53,333 bases of DNA, from the NCBI GenBank assembly GCA_017412245.1, contig JAFPYI010000041.1, positions 1-53,333 of the forward strand, in the 5' to 3' direction. Positions 10,501-18,661 of this stretch are shown piece by piece (the stretch's first letter is position 1; each line of letters begins with the position of its first letter). The translations under genes and the position numbers were made by a program. The notes below the pieces were generated by a model. It searched no databases and had not been told where the DNA came from. It was given only the letters and a program-made list of their open reading frames with translations. The stretch comes from Paludibacteraceae bacterium (lineage in GTDB: Bacteria; Bacteroidota; Bacteroidia; Bacteroidales; Paludibacteraceae).

Positions 10501-11436
10501 ATGGTCGAACGATAAATAGTCGGTGATACCTAATCCGGCAGGAACGATACCCTGTAAGTCTATTTCTTCAGGTTCACCTTTCTCCGTTGAGAAAGCTCGA
10601 AGACCATACATGGTTGAAGCATATAAGCGATGATGACGACGATCACCTACCATACTGATTACTTCGTTTGCATAATGCTCCTTACCGATAGTGGTAGGTT
10701 GTGTCTCTACGATATTCATGCCGGGGAGATATCGTACAATACCATTTCCCCATGTGCCTACCCAAAAATTACCATCCACCGAGTCTTCAACGATATTGGT
10801 AGGAATGAATCTATCATCCCAGTACTGCTGAATCCATGCATCTTTTTGAACATCATAACGAATAATACCTCCTTCCCATTGTGAAGCCCAGATACTGCCG
10901 TCTTGCGCTTCTGTCATGCGAATAGCATATTTGCTTTCACCATTCCAGACAGACGGATAGATGCCTATGCGTTTCAGATGTTGGTCGTAGTGGTAAATCA
11001 CTCGCTCGGCACTCGCCCATAATGAACTGTCGCGCGCTACTAATAGTGGTTCGACAGTTAAACCCCGTAAATCTTCATCCACACATGAGATAGTATAGTC
11101 GGATTTATCTAGTACAAATAGACCGTCGCCATTGGAGAAAATGATGCGATTGTTAGTCCCTTCCACTACCTCGTTAATATAGTTGCTTTGACCAATCAGC
11201 GAAGGATTAGTCCGGTCAGAACGAAAAACATTGATATAGTATCCATTATCGCGGCATAAACCTCCATCGCGTGTACCATACCATATATATCCTTCTCTGT
11301 CCTGCAATATTGTATGAATACTGGCTACGGGTAATTGAGATAGTGTAGGAATAGGATGAAGGATATACTCACTTGCTTCGATTGCGCGCGCATGCGCGAA
11401 CAATAAAAGAAGTAATATAAAGAAATGTTTTTTCAT
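7558..11436 (-). CDS. Hybrid two-component system sensor/regulator (HTCS)
   Basis: A 1292-aa protein with the full HTCS layout: signal peptide (FFILLLLLFAHARA), two periplasmic Reg_prop beta-propellers (repeats such as DREGYIWYGTRDGG), a Y_Y_Y domain (about 690-750), one TM helix near 755-775, a HisKA box with the phospho-accepting His in SHELRTPLT (about 800), a HATPase domain (NAFKFTP, DTGCGI, GTGIGLNMV), a receiver (VDDND near 1050, acceptor Asp in ISDVMMP near 1094, KPF) and a C-terminal AraC-type helix-turn-helix (1190-1292). HTCS proteins sense glycan fragments in the periplasm and switch on polysaccharide-utilisation genes. This one follows recG after 15 bp and converges on the giant surface-protein gene with a 1-bp gap. 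No SusCD pair is adjacent, so its target is unclear. Confidence 0.95.
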   Translation of the reverse strand: MKKHFFILLLLLFAHARAIEASEYILHPIPTLSQLPVASIHTILQDREGYIWYGTRDGGLCRDNGYYINVFRSDRTNPSLIGQSNYINEVVEGTNNRIIFSNGDGLFVLDKSDYTISCVDEDLRGLTVEPLLVARDSSLWASAERVIYHYDQHLKRIGIYPSVWNGESKYAIRMTEAQDGSIWASQWEGGIIRYDVQKDAWIQQYWDDRFIPTNIVEDSVDGNFWVGTWGNGIVRYLPGMNIVETQPTTIGKEHYANEVISMVGDRRHHRLYASTMYGLRAFSTEKGEPEEIDLQGIVPAGLGITDYLSFDHSGNLWVAGFPPHTYVLSTPREQIERRGFEDLKKQLNNRFVVWNSVDEDDYIWLGLDRVLLCLYHRPTGKAAFATDAGIQNYLDMNGAKFRRCRQQQGIWSYAGHDVYHLWHEGMTIHAEHVTTVDNIILSVYDDGNGNLYIGHLNGLDCYNYRTGSMSPLPTRSARVKDIVRSEDGTLYYCSGNHHLAYMDSLHIEHVISQVGDFTSVAIAPDGIVWAADRQGDLLRYDPSTKSALIDEKGSNQAGNFIRSIAIDARGHLWLLTDRELVDYDPKNGILHSFSTNDGEIRMDYFYNVSFNGNTIRIDGADALLDITSPAQTALTDKTSIPIITNLTIDGRDSILGIGQGKIDISPNTDHLEVQFSTLDHLYADKISYAYRIREIDNQWHYMPQGVNKAGFVPLPKGHYTIEVKATNKYGQWGEPNTVLSIHRLPAWYETWWAYVIYAMVVIGILVLIIRNYAHLQRHRQEQEMEKKLTELKFRFFTNISHELRTPLTLILTPLQNLQRKLNEADKRTIQSQLSVMEINAQRLLTLVNRLLDFRKVEMGQQKLELSQGDFYAFVSEVCQTFLPLSREKSIGLGCAIPNQPLYIYFDKSIIQHILSNLLSNAFKFTPAGGHINVTIQQPDEEHVLIQVSDTGCGIAEKDLPHIFDRFYQSTAAALSSNPGTGIGLNMVKGLVDLYQGTIRVESHVGKGTTFYITLPSQLQGEAEETKQEEQPTPTETEATEVKDEAATLLIVDDNDEFRQFLAGELAQQYHILQAADGEQALQVIAKNNVDLVISDVMMPRIDGMELCKRIKLDISTSHIMVVLLTARTAEEIKIEGFRAGTDDYLSKPFNMEMLELRIEHLLELRRQRNENFQRGEDVNINSVALNAIDQKFMADAMAAVERNMDNELYDVDQLASDVYMSRSTLYRKLVSLTGQKPTEFIRTIRLKKAAQLIREGNYSLTDIGYMCGFSSASYFYRCFKKQYGVQPGAYLK

Positions 11437-11451
11437 AGCATATTTTGTTAC

Positions 11452-13560
11452 TTAGCTGATTTCGCTCCAGTTCTCTTGATTGGTGATGCGGAGGAGATCC
11501 AGTTGGCGTTTGTAGATCTGGTTTTGCGGTGATTGGAGTTGCGGGTCCGCATTGAGAATATCTCCGGCTGCCTCGCGTGCAAGACTCAGCAGTTGACCAT
11601 CGGTAGCAAGATTAGCTATATGCAGGTCAAAAGGCATACCGGACTGGCGCGTGCCTTCTAGGTCTCCAGCTCCGCGGAGTTCCAGATCGGCTTCAGCGAT
11701 GCGGAATCCGTCATTGGTGGCTACCATGATATCCATGCGTTTGCGCACATCTTTCGTCAACTCGACTCTTGTCAGTAGCAAGCAGTAACTCTGGTCCGCT
11801 CCACGTCCCACACGTCCGCGTAATTGGTGCAGTTGACTCAATCCGAAACGTTCGGCATTGGCGATAATCATCACGGAAGCATTAGGCACGTTAACACCCA
11901 CCTCGATAACCGTGGTAGCCACGAGAATTTGCGTCTCTCCGCTGATGAACCGTTGCATCTGCAGGTCTTTGTCGGCGGCTTTCATCTGGCCATGTACCAT
12001 AGAGATGTTAAAATCTGGGAAAGTCTCGCGTAACTCGTTATAACCGTTCTCCAGATCCTGCAGGTCTAGTTTCTCGTTCTCTTTGATAAGCGGATAGACA
12101 ACATACACCTGCCGTCCTTGCTCTATCTGCTGGCGGACAAACGAATAGACTTGCGCCCTACGTTCGAGCGAATAATGCACGGTATGCACAGGTTTTCTGC
12201 CGGGCGGCAGTTCATCGATGATACTGACATGCAGATCGCCATAGACAGTCATCGCCAAGGTACGAGGAATAGGTGTGGCGGTCATGACAAGAATATGCGG
12301 AGGCATAGTGTTCTTATTCCATAATTTAGCTCTCTGCGCCACGCCAAAACGATGTTGCTCATCAATGATGACCAAGCCTAAGTTCTGCCATTGGACCTCA
12401 TCTTCCAACAGCGCATGGGTACCGATAAGAATATTCACCTGGCCGTTGCGAAGCCCTTCGTGAATAGGTTCGCGTTGTTTCTTGGTGGTAGAACCTGTCA
12501 GCAGTCCGACATGAATTTTATCCCCTAACGGAGCAAGGAACTGTTTGAGTGTCTCGTAATGCTGGTTAGCTAAGATCTCCGTCGGTGCCATGATACAGGT
12601 TTGGTAACCGTTATCAACGGCCAAGAGGCAGCACAGCAGCGCCACGAGTGTTTTTCCTGAACCCACATCTCCTTGGAGCAGACGGTTCATCTGGTGCCCG
12701 GATTTGAGGTCAGCGTGTATCTCGCGAATAACACGTTTCTGTGCGTTGGTCAAGTCGAACGGGAGCGCTTCGTATAACCCGTGAAAACGCGGCCCGACTA
12801 CAGGCATAGCAAAACCCTCATGCAATTCTCTGCGTTTCATTTGACGGAGGATATGCAGTTGGATATAGAACAGTTCCTCGAATTTCAAGCGTGCCCGCGC
12901 GTTCTGCATGGACTGGGCGTTAGGCGGGAAATGGACATTGATAAGCGAGTCTGTCAGAGACATCAAATGATATTTCTGCAGCACTTCCGCTCCTAAAGTG
13001 TCCGGCACACCCATCTTCAGATCCGGCAGCAACTCCGTGATGATACTTCGTATAGCCTTGGAATTGAGGTTGATATGTTTCATCCTCTCCGTGGTGTTGT
13101 AGTAGGGTTCCAAACCGGAAGTCATTTCCGAAGTCACCTTATTCCACGGCGTAAGTTCAGGGTGGACGAAATTGAAAGTATGGTTAAAGACACTGGGTTT
13201 GCCGAAAAGCAGATATTTGACACCTTTCTGCAGGCGTACATACTGCACGCCTCTGAACCAGACTAGTTCGCATTGGTGAGTGCCGTCAAAAAAAGTAGCG
13301 CTGAGTCGTTGTGCTTTACCGATGCCGATAGTGTGCCATTCAGTCACCTCTCCGATAATCTGCACAAAGGTATCCTCATCGTCCAAATCGGCTATCCGAT
13401 AGAACCGACTGCGGTCAATATACTTATAGGGATAGACGCGCAGCATATCCATCGCCGTGCGAACGTTGAGTTCCGAACGAAGAATGTCGGCGCGTTTGGA
13501 GCCGACATTCTTGCAATAAGTTATATCTCTATGGGAAAGTTCCATTTTAGACAACTTCAC
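11452..13560 (-). CDS. recG: ATP-dependent DNA helicase RecG
   Basis: A 702-aa protein of normal RecG length. It has the N-terminal wedge/OB domain, Walker A LLQGDVGSGKTL (about 296-305), the DEQH-type motif IIDEQHRFG (about 398), motif III VMTATPIPRTL, and the C-terminal helicase motifs ATTVIEVGVNVPNA and QLRGRVGRG. RecG remodels stalled forks and branch-migrates Holliday junctions. It lies between tonB and the HTCS gene on the same strand, with short spacers, so read-through transcription is possible. Nothing is missing from the motifs. Confidence 0.97.
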   Translation of the reverse strand: MKLSKMELSHRDITYCKNVGSKRADILRSELNVRTAMDMLRVYPYKYIDRSRFYRIADLDDEDTFVQIIGEVTEWHTIGIGKAQRLSATFFDGTHQCELVWFRGVQYVRLQKGVKYLLFGKPSVFNHTFNFVHPELTPWNKVTSEMTSGLEPYYNTTERMKHINLNSKAIRSIITELLPDLKMGVPDTLGAEVLQKYHLMSLTDSLINVHFPPNAQSMQNARARLKFEELFYIQLHILRQMKRRELHEGFAMPVVGPRFHGLYEALPFDLTNAQKRVIREIHADLKSGHQMNRLLQGDVGSGKTLVALLCCLLAVDNGYQTCIMAPTEILANQHYETLKQFLAPLGDKIHVGLLTGSTTKKQREPIHEGLRNGQVNILIGTHALLEDEVQWQNLGLVIIDEQHRFGVAQRAKLWNKNTMPPHILVMTATPIPRTLAMTVYGDLHVSIIDELPPGRKPVHTVHYSLERRAQVYSFVRQQIEQGRQVYVVYPLIKENEKLDLQDLENGYNELRETFPDFNISMVHGQMKAADKDLQMQRFISGETQILVATTVIEVGVNVPNASVMIIANAERFGLSQLHQLRGRVGRGADQSYCLLLTRVELTKDVRKRMDIMVATNDGFRIAEADLELRGAGDLEGTRQSGMPFDLHIANLATDGQLLSLAREAAGDILNADPQLQSPQNQIYKRQLDLLRITNQENWSEIS

Positions 13561-13620
13561 TCAAAGCAGAAAAAGTCTTTGAGTCCGAAAGACCATTTTG
13601 TCTTCCGACTTTCTACCAAA

Positions 13621-14301
13621 TTATTGGAGTTTGAAGTTAACCGGTACGGTGTATTTCACGCGGACAGGTTTACCACGTTGCTGACCTGCTTTCCATTTAG
13701 GCATGGATTTGATCACGCGGACAGCCTCTTTGTCCAATGACGGGTCACCACCTGAACGAACAACCTCTACGTCCACAATCGAACCGTCTCGGTTAACCAC
13801 GAACTGGCAGATAACACGTCCCTGAATACCGTTCTCCTGAGCAATAACAGGATACTTCACGTTTTCGCTCAGATATTTGAACAGTGCTTGTTGTCCACCC
13901 GGGAATTCAGGCATCTTCTCTACAACGACGAAGACTACCTCTTCTTCCTCTTCCTCTTCCGGAGCCTCTACAGGAGCAGCAATAACCACTTCTACCTCTT
14001 TGTCGTCCTCTGTATTAACCTCGATGGACTCCACTTCTTTGTCATCCTCAACGACATTAAGAACCTCTACTTCTTGTACTTGTGGAGGTGGAGGAGGTGG
14101 AGGTGTTTCCTGACTGGTCTGTTGGATCTCTACCTCTTCCTCAAAGAGGAAATCGGTATCCGAGACCTCATACTTAGTAACCTCACGCTCTGTCCATTCC
14201 AATGCTACGTAGCAAAGGCTGAGTACGAAAACAAAACCCATCAATACATAAACGAGTTTATCGTTCTCAAGACTGGCTTTTTCAGATTTCTTTACTTGCA
14301 T
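13621..14301 (-). CDS. tonB: TonB-family energy transducer
   Basis: A 226-aa protein with a cytoplasmic Lys-rich start, one TM anchor (LVYVLMGFVFVLSLCYVAL, about 17-36), a run of seven prolines near 66-72, an acidic Glu/Val-rich periplasmic spacer (about 75-130) and a TonB C-terminal domain (about 150-226; MPEFPGGQQALFKYLSENVKYP, YTVPVNF). It carries proton-motive energy from ExbB/ExbD to TonB-dependent outer-membrane receptors. The matching exbB-exbD cluster is about 21 kb away. The acidic spacer is a local feature; canonical TonB spacers are Pro/Lys-rich. A promoter lies just upstream. Confidence 0.93.
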   Translation of the reverse strand: MQVKKSEKASLENDKLVYVLMGFVFVLSLCYVALEWTEREVTKYEVSDTDFLFEEEVEIQQTSQETPPPPPPPQVQEVEVLNVVEDDKEVESIEVNTEDDKEVEVVIAAPVEAPEEEEEEEVVFVVVEKMPEFPGGQQALFKYLSENVKYPVIAQENGIQGRVICQFVVNRDGSIVDVEVVRSGGDPSLDKEAVRVIKSMPKWKAGQQRGKPVRVKYTVPVNFKLQ

Positions 14302-14340
14302 ATTCTGTGTTTTTTAGGTCGTAGTTATCAAAATCGGCTA

Positions 14341-14371
14341 CAAAGGTACAACAAATATTTTATATACGCAA
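14341..14371 (-). promoter_or_regulatory. Promoter of tonB
   Basis: On the minus strand TACCTTTG (14341-14348) follows TTG (14369-14371) at 20 bp, a close match to the Bacteroidota promoter. It lies 40 bp before the tonB start and could also feed recG. Confidence 0.65.
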
Positions 14372-14406
14372 ATTTTTTTGCGATTTTAGTGCACAAATGA
14401 ATTCTT

Positions 14407-15459
14407 TTAGTCCAAAATAAAGTGTTGAAAGGCTTCTTGTTGACCGAGCCAATTATATTTGCCTTCACTCAACCGGCGCATCTCGCTGCACGCGTGTTGG
14501 TACGCAGATGCGTGTGCGAGATAGCCCTCAATAATTGTGCCAATCTTTTCTGCATCCGTCGGTTCGACAAGCATTTGTGCAGGCAATTCCTGAAGGCCTG
14601 AATGAATAGCCTCCAACTCGGAATAGACAACCGGTCGCCCGGCAGCGAGATAATAGAATAGTTTGATAGGCAAACTATGTGTGCTTTCGTCATCTATCGT
14701 CCGCAAATCAAAGAAAAAGTCGTGTTGCGTTATCTCCTTGCAAAAATCCGGTAGAGGCATCGCCTCTTTTTCAATCAGTTTTAGGTTTGCGGGCAGCCCG
14801 TTTTGCGGTACAGAGACATCCTTGTCCTCCTCTGCTTTGACAATAGTCAAAAACACGGTTGAATGTGGTTGATGGGACGCGAGTACCTGTGCTGCGTTCA
14901 GTACATTCTGAATACCCTTGAGCGGGTTGCTGATACTACCGGCGTAGAAGAGTCGAAGAGTCTTGGATAAGTCATTCGGCGGTTGGGGAGCAATATACTG
15001 CAAATCAGGATAGTAAGGCAGCAGTAGCGATGGTTTGCGTGGGAAGAGACGTCTAAACGTCTGCGCCTTGCTCTCCTCACCAAAAATAAACCTGTCGCTT
15101 TGCCATCCCGCCCATTGATAGACCAGTCGCATCAGAGCCGCTTTGAGCGGACGTAACCAAGAGGGAGTGTGACGTAAATGGATTTGCGACGGATACCACT
15201 CGGTAATATCGTAATAGATTCGTGCTCGAGTATGCGCACGACGGCAAGCCAGAACAGCAAGAGGAGTGTCGCAGATGATTCTATCCGGCTGAAAATCAGT
15301 TACTTGCCAAATGATGGCTTGCTGTGCTTGGTTTCGCTCAACGCCATATAACGACAATATGACCACCTCTGCGCCTTGTGACTCCAAAGCAGCGCGTTGA
15401 TGCCAATAGACACGGTCGTCGTGCTCTTTATGGGCTGTCTGAACGAAGAGAATTTTCAT
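14407..15459 (-). CDS. Glycosyltransferase, GT-B fold (GT4-like)
   Basis: A 350-aa cytoplasmic protein. The N-terminal half starts MKILFVQTAHKEHDDRVYWH, the usual GT-B opening. The C-terminal half has LRLFYAGSISNPLKGIQNVL and a late segment (LPIKLFYYLAAGRPVVYSEL) of the type that binds the nucleotide-sugar in GT4 enzymes. Such enzymes add sugars to cell-surface glycans or lipids; donor and acceptor cannot be read from the sequence. It begins 3 bp after the FemAB/GNAT-like gene and both follow ssb, so the three are likely co-transcribed. Confidence 0.8.
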   Translation of the reverse strand: MKILFVQTAHKEHDDRVYWHQRAALESQGAEVVILSLYGVERNQAQQAIIWQVTDFQPDRIICDTPLAVLACRRAHTRARIYYDITEWYPSQIHLRHTPSWLRPLKAALMRLVYQWAGWQSDRFIFGEESKAQTFRRLFPRKPSLLLPYYPDLQYIAPQPPNDLSKTLRLFYAGSISNPLKGIQNVLNAAQVLASHQPHSTVFLTIVKAEEDKDVSVPQNGLPANLKLIEKEAMPLPDFCKEITQHDFFFDLRTIDDESTHSLPIKLFYYLAAGRPVVYSELEAIHSGLQELPAQMLVEPTDAEKIGTIIEGYLAHASAYQHACSEMRRLSEGKYNWLGQQEAFQHFILD

Positions 15460-15462
15460 GGA

Positions 15463-16422
15463 TTAACGATAACGGAGTTCACGCAACTTATGCCACCAGA
15501 TAGCCAGACGGAAGAGTGGCTTGTAGTACTTCTCCACACTAAAATAAGTTACCGGTTGTGAACCGAATTGTTTGTAGTGTTTGGCTACACCACGTTCCAT
15601 CGAACCTTCGAAATCAAACAGCACTTTTTTCTCCCGTGCCAATTTGATAGACTCGAGCGCCAGCAAGGCTCCTGCTCCACTGTCGCTGAAAGCACCATCG
15701 AAAGCAGGAATGAGATAATACATATAGTTGCGGTCCCAAACGAGGAAGGCAGCAGCATAAGGTTGTCCGTCTGCATTGCAGATACTCAAGATCTCGCATT
15801 GACCCATTCGTCGCGCTTTACGTTCAAGCACCAGGAAGAACTCGCGTGAATAACTAATCTTGCGGTTGCGCGCTTCCAGACAACGTTTGTGAAAACGGTA
15901 GAAAGCCTCTGCATCCATATTCCGTTCCACATGCAGACTGAGTGCTTTTTGGAGCTGACGTTTCTTGTTCTTGGAGAATGAATCGATAAGTTTATCGAGG
16001 TCGCTTAGATCATTGATACGGTAGGTTACACGCTCCTTTGCCTTGAATCCTAACGCCCGCATCGCATCGACACACAGACTACCCGGCAGATATTGCTGAT
16101 AATAATACGCCAGATTCATCTGGTCTAACTGCTCTTTGATCTGACGGCATACTTCCGCTGTGATCCATCGATCAGCGGTGGTAGCGGAATTAACCCATAT
16201 ACCGCCTATGTGTGACATTTGCGGCATTAAGATATACTTATACCAAGCGCGTTTGCGGAGCAAATACGGCATAGCACCGAGAATATTTCCTTCCGGGTCC
16301 TCGGCGAAAAGTACATCCCATTCTTTTCCTGCACAAACAGCATCCATCCACCATGGTTGCATCGTGATAGGCACATACTCTTGCTGTGCCACCCACTCCG
16401 TATAGCGTTCTTTGTTGCTCAT
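15463..16422 (-). CDS. FemAB/GNAT-fold (Acetyltransf_6-like) protein
   Basis: A 319-aa soluble protein with two GNAT-like halves: an N-terminal part (QPWWMDAVCAGKEWDVL, PYLLRKRAWYKYILMPQMSH) and a C-terminal part with AAFLVWDRNYMYYLIPAFDG, SGAGALLALESIKLA and FDFEGSMERGVAKHYKQFG. These match the FemAB-related family, whose members aminoacylate or acylate peptidoglycan or polysaccharide precursors. Its start overlaps the end of ssb by 4 bp (ATGA), which suggests coupled translation. With the following glycosyltransferase it may act in envelope glycan assembly; the substrate is unknown. Confidence 0.75.
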   Translation of the reverse strand: MSNKERYTEWVAQQEYVPITMQPWWMDAVCAGKEWDVLFAEDPEGNILGAMPYLLRKRAWYKYILMPQMSHIGGIWVNSATTADRWITAEVCRQIKEQLDQMNLAYYYQQYLPGSLCVDAMRALGFKAKERVTYRINDLSDLDKLIDSFSKNKKRQLQKALSLHVERNMDAEAFYRFHKRCLEARNRKISYSREFFLVLERKARRMGQCEILSICNADGQPYAAAFLVWDRNYMYYLIPAFDGAFSDSGAGALLALESIKLAREKKVLFDFEGSMERGVAKHYKQFGSQPVTYFSVEKYYKPLFRLAIWWHKLRELRYR

Positions 16423-16874
16423 TTGAAAATACTCAAGAATTCGTCATTATTATCGTCTAATCCGTTATCGGTCATAGGGTCTTCAGAGGCCTGTTCATCC
16501 AGAGGATGATTTTCTTCTTCGGCTGCTTTGCGATATTGCTCCGGTTTGTATAGAATCTGCACCACTTCCGCTACTATCTCCGTCTTCCGGCGCAGTTGTC
16601 CGTCTTTCTCCCATGTGCGGGTTTTGAGTTTGCCCTCCACATATACTTTCATACTTTTGTGGATGTTCTGCTGTGCCCACTCAGCGAGATTGCGCCAAAG
16701 CACAATCGAATGCCACTCTGTCACATCCGGCACTTGTGTACCGTTTTGCATGATGTACCCACGCTCGGTTGTTGCCAAATTAAATGTTGCAATACATACG
16801 CCTCTATCCAAATAGCGAACTTCAGGATCGTTGCCAACATTACCAATCAGAATAACTTTGTTTACGCTTGCCAT
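16419..16874 (-). CDS. ssb: Single-stranded DNA-binding protein
   Basis: A 151-aa protein with a full N-terminal OB fold (SVNKVILIGNVGNDPEVRY, TEWHSIVLW, VYVEGKLKTRTWEKDGQ, about 1-105) and a flexible acidic tail. The tail ends DEFLSIFK, where many SSBs end in DDDIPF. It retains acidic and hydrophobic character but not the canonical tip. SSB coats single-stranded DNA and recruits repair proteins, RecG among them. A clear promoter lies upstream, overlapped by a palindrome. Confidence 0.95.
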   Translation of the reverse strand: MASVNKVILIGNVGNDPEVRYLDRGVCIATFNLATTERGYIMQNGTQVPDVTEWHSIVLWRNLAEWAQQNIHKSMKVYVEGKLKTRTWEKDGQLRRKTEIVAEVVQILYKPEQYRKAAEEENHPLDEQASEDPMTDNGLDDNNDEFLSIFK

Positions 16875-16910
16875 AATTTATTTTTACCTTTCGCTTTTTA
16901 ATATTAAAAC

Positions 16911-16952
16911 CTTTGCGAGCGCAAAGGTAGCACAATTTTTTGATATATGCAA
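16911..16952 (-). promoter_or_regulatory. ssb promoter with a palindrome over the minus-7 box
   Basis: On the minus strand TACCTTTGC (16921-16929) follows TTG (16950-16952) at 20 bp. The inverted repeat CTTTGCG-AG-CGCAAAG (16911-16926) covers most of the minus-7 box and the likely start site. It could be an operator, but this is unproven. Confidence 0.6.
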
Positions 16953-17153
16953 GTATCCGACAACTTTTTGTAAGAAAAGTATCAAAAAAAAGAGATACCA
17001 TTTGCGTATATCGTTTTTTTTTGTGTACCTTCGGACTCCGCCTTGCCTAGTAGCAATTCCCCCGAAACTACGTTCGCACTCTCGTGCAAACGCCAATCTT
17101 TTAACCAAACCAATTCCCTCGTGCAAGCACAGATGATTTTTTTAGTTAAAATC

Positions 17154-17185
17154 TTGCACATTTCAAAAATTTGTTGTACCTTTGC
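17154..17185 (+). promoter_or_regulatory. Promoter of the secreted EEP-family gene
   Basis: TTG (17154-17156), 20 bp, then TACCTTTGC (17177-17185). This is a near-perfect Bacteroidota promoter, giving a leader of about 30 nt. Confidence 0.75.
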
Positions 17186-17224
17186 AGCGATTTTGTGTAA
17201 AACCGTAAAAAACTCTATAATCAA

Positions 17225-18307
17225 ATGAAACACACCATGATTTGTCTGGCAGCTCTGCTACTGACTGTGAGCACCGCAGTAAACGCGCAAAAGGAATCCC
17301 AGTATGTGCGTTGTATTGCGTTTTATAACCTTGAAAACCTCTTTGATACTATTCATGACGAAGGTAAAAACGACTACGAATACTTGCCTGACGGAGGAAT
17401 GAAATGGGATTCGTACAAGTATGAGAACAAAGTCAAGAATATGGCTTATGCCGTTTCCCAATTAGGCACCGATTATGACCCTCGCGGAGCAGCATGTATC
17501 GGTGTAGCCGAAGTGGAGAATATCGGTTGTCTGTATGACCTCTGCGCAGAGGCAAACGCTAAATACGGTCGCCGCTTGAAACCTATCTTGCTCGAAGGTC
17601 CAGACCGCCGTGGAGTGGATGTAGGTTTTCTGTATGACTCAGTAATGTTCAAACCCACCAAAGTGGATGGTTATGAGCTAAAAGCTCATTATGCCGACGG
17701 AGGAGTCATCAAGACCCGTTTGCAGTTATGTGTGTCGGGTTATTTGATGAGCGAGTCGTCACACGGAGAGAAATTTAGTCCGGAGAAAATACACATGATA
17801 GTCAACCACTGGCCGAGTCGTTACGGAGGCGAACTCTCTTCCCGCCCCGGACGTGACACGGCCGCAATGCTGTCCATGAAAATCTGTGATTCCATCTATC
17901 GCAAGGACCCGAAAGCGAAGATTGTGATCATGGGTGACTTGAATGATGATCCGGATAACCATAGTTGCAAGGACGTTATTAAAGCGCGTAAGAAACGTAA
18001 CCAGGTTGAGCCGCAAGGGTATTTCAATACTATGTGGCAACACCTCTCTAACGGAACAGGTACATTGTTTTACAATGGCGGATGGAATCTCTTTGACCAG
18101 ATTATCATCTCTGAACCGTTACTGAATGAAAAAATTGAAAGTGGCAAGTGGACCTATTGGAAATCGCAAGTGTTCAATAAACCGTTCTTAACCGTACAGG
18201 AAGGCAAGGACAAAGGAGCACCATTACGTACGCATAAAGGCGGTGTATGGCAGAATGGATACGGCGACCACTTCCCGACAATGATTTATTTAATTCGTAA
18301 AAAATGA
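17225..18307 (+). CDS. Secreted endonuclease/exonuclease/phosphatase-family protein
   Basis: A 360-aa protein with a signal peptide (MICLAALLLTVSTAVNAQ). It carries the EEP motifs: FYNLENLFDT, GVAEVEN, VNHWPSR, VIMGDLNDDPDN and DHFPTMI at the end. The family covers metal-dependent nucleases and phosphodiesterases. The export signal suggests periplasmic or surface action on nucleic acid or a phosphodiester; the substrate is not evident. Its stop overlaps the start of the next gene by 4 bp (ATGA), so the two are translationally coupled. Confidence 0.9.
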   Translation: MKHTMICLAALLLTVSTAVNAQKESQYVRCIAFYNLENLFDTIHDEGKNDYEYLPDGGMKWDSYKYENKVKNMAYAVSQLGTDYDPRGAACIGVAEVENIGCLYDLCAEANAKYGRRLKPILLEGPDRRGVDVGFLYDSVMFKPTKVDGYELKAHYADGGVIKTRLQLCVSGYLMSESSHGEKFSPEKIHMIVNHWPSRYGGELSSRPGRDTAAMLSMKICDSIYRKDPKAKIVIMGDLNDDPDNHSCKDVIKARKKRNQVEPQGYFNTMWQHLSNGTGTLFYNGGWNLFDQIIISEPLLNEKIESGKWTYWKSQVFNKPFLTVQEGKDKGAPLRTHKGGVWQNGYGDHFPTMIYLIRKK

Positions 18308-18621
18308 CACTTCAATTAAGACGAGATGAAACGCCCATACAAATGAGAAACTATGGGCGGATAGTGCAAGATATGATTGCTTACGCTTGCACGCTGGAGG
18401 ATAAAGAAGAGCGCGACTCTCTGGAACTCTATATTGCACAATGTATGCGTCAGCGCAATCTGGTGTGGAACAGAGACCAGGAGGCAGGCATAGCGCGCGT
18501 GAAGGAAGATATTATTCGTCTCTCGAACGGACAGTTGAGATGCGATTCTGAGGCCTTCAACCAATTACTGGCGCAACCGCAAACAGCCAATAATGCTCAG
18601 CAAAAAAAGAAAAAGAAATAA
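18304..18621 (+). CDS. Short DUF4290-like protein
   Basis: A 105-aa cytoplasmic protein. The phrase MRNYGRIVQDMIAYACTLED followed by KEERDSLELYIAQCM resembles the start of DUF4290, a Bacteroidota family of unknown function. As I recall, that family is about twice this length, so this copy seems shortened. It ends in a run of lysines (QQKKKKKK). It is coupled to the upstream gene by ATGA and sits 40 bp before prs. The family call is moderate; no function can be given. Confidence 0.6.
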   Translation: MTLQLRRDETPIQMRNYGRIVQDMIAYACTLEDKEERDSLELYIAQCMRQRNLVWNRDQEAGIARVKEDIIRLSNGQLRCDSEAFNQLLAQPQTANNAQQKKKKK

Positions 18622-18661
18622 TTAACAACCCCAAACATTAGCGACCTGCGCAACAACAATT

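Larger units (their letters stand above)
16875..17224. other. Divergent intergenic region ssb / EEP-family gene
   Basis: This 350-bp gap carries the two outward promoters and little else. Two small palindromes lie in the middle: GCAC-TCTC-GTGC (17076-17087) and GTGCAAGCAC (17121-17130). No conserved small ORF is visible. Confidence 0.5.

Noticed and set aside
13273-13740. 155-aa plus-strand ORF over the recG/tonB joint
   Set aside because: Both ends lie opposite well-supported recG and tonB coding sequence; no own motifs.
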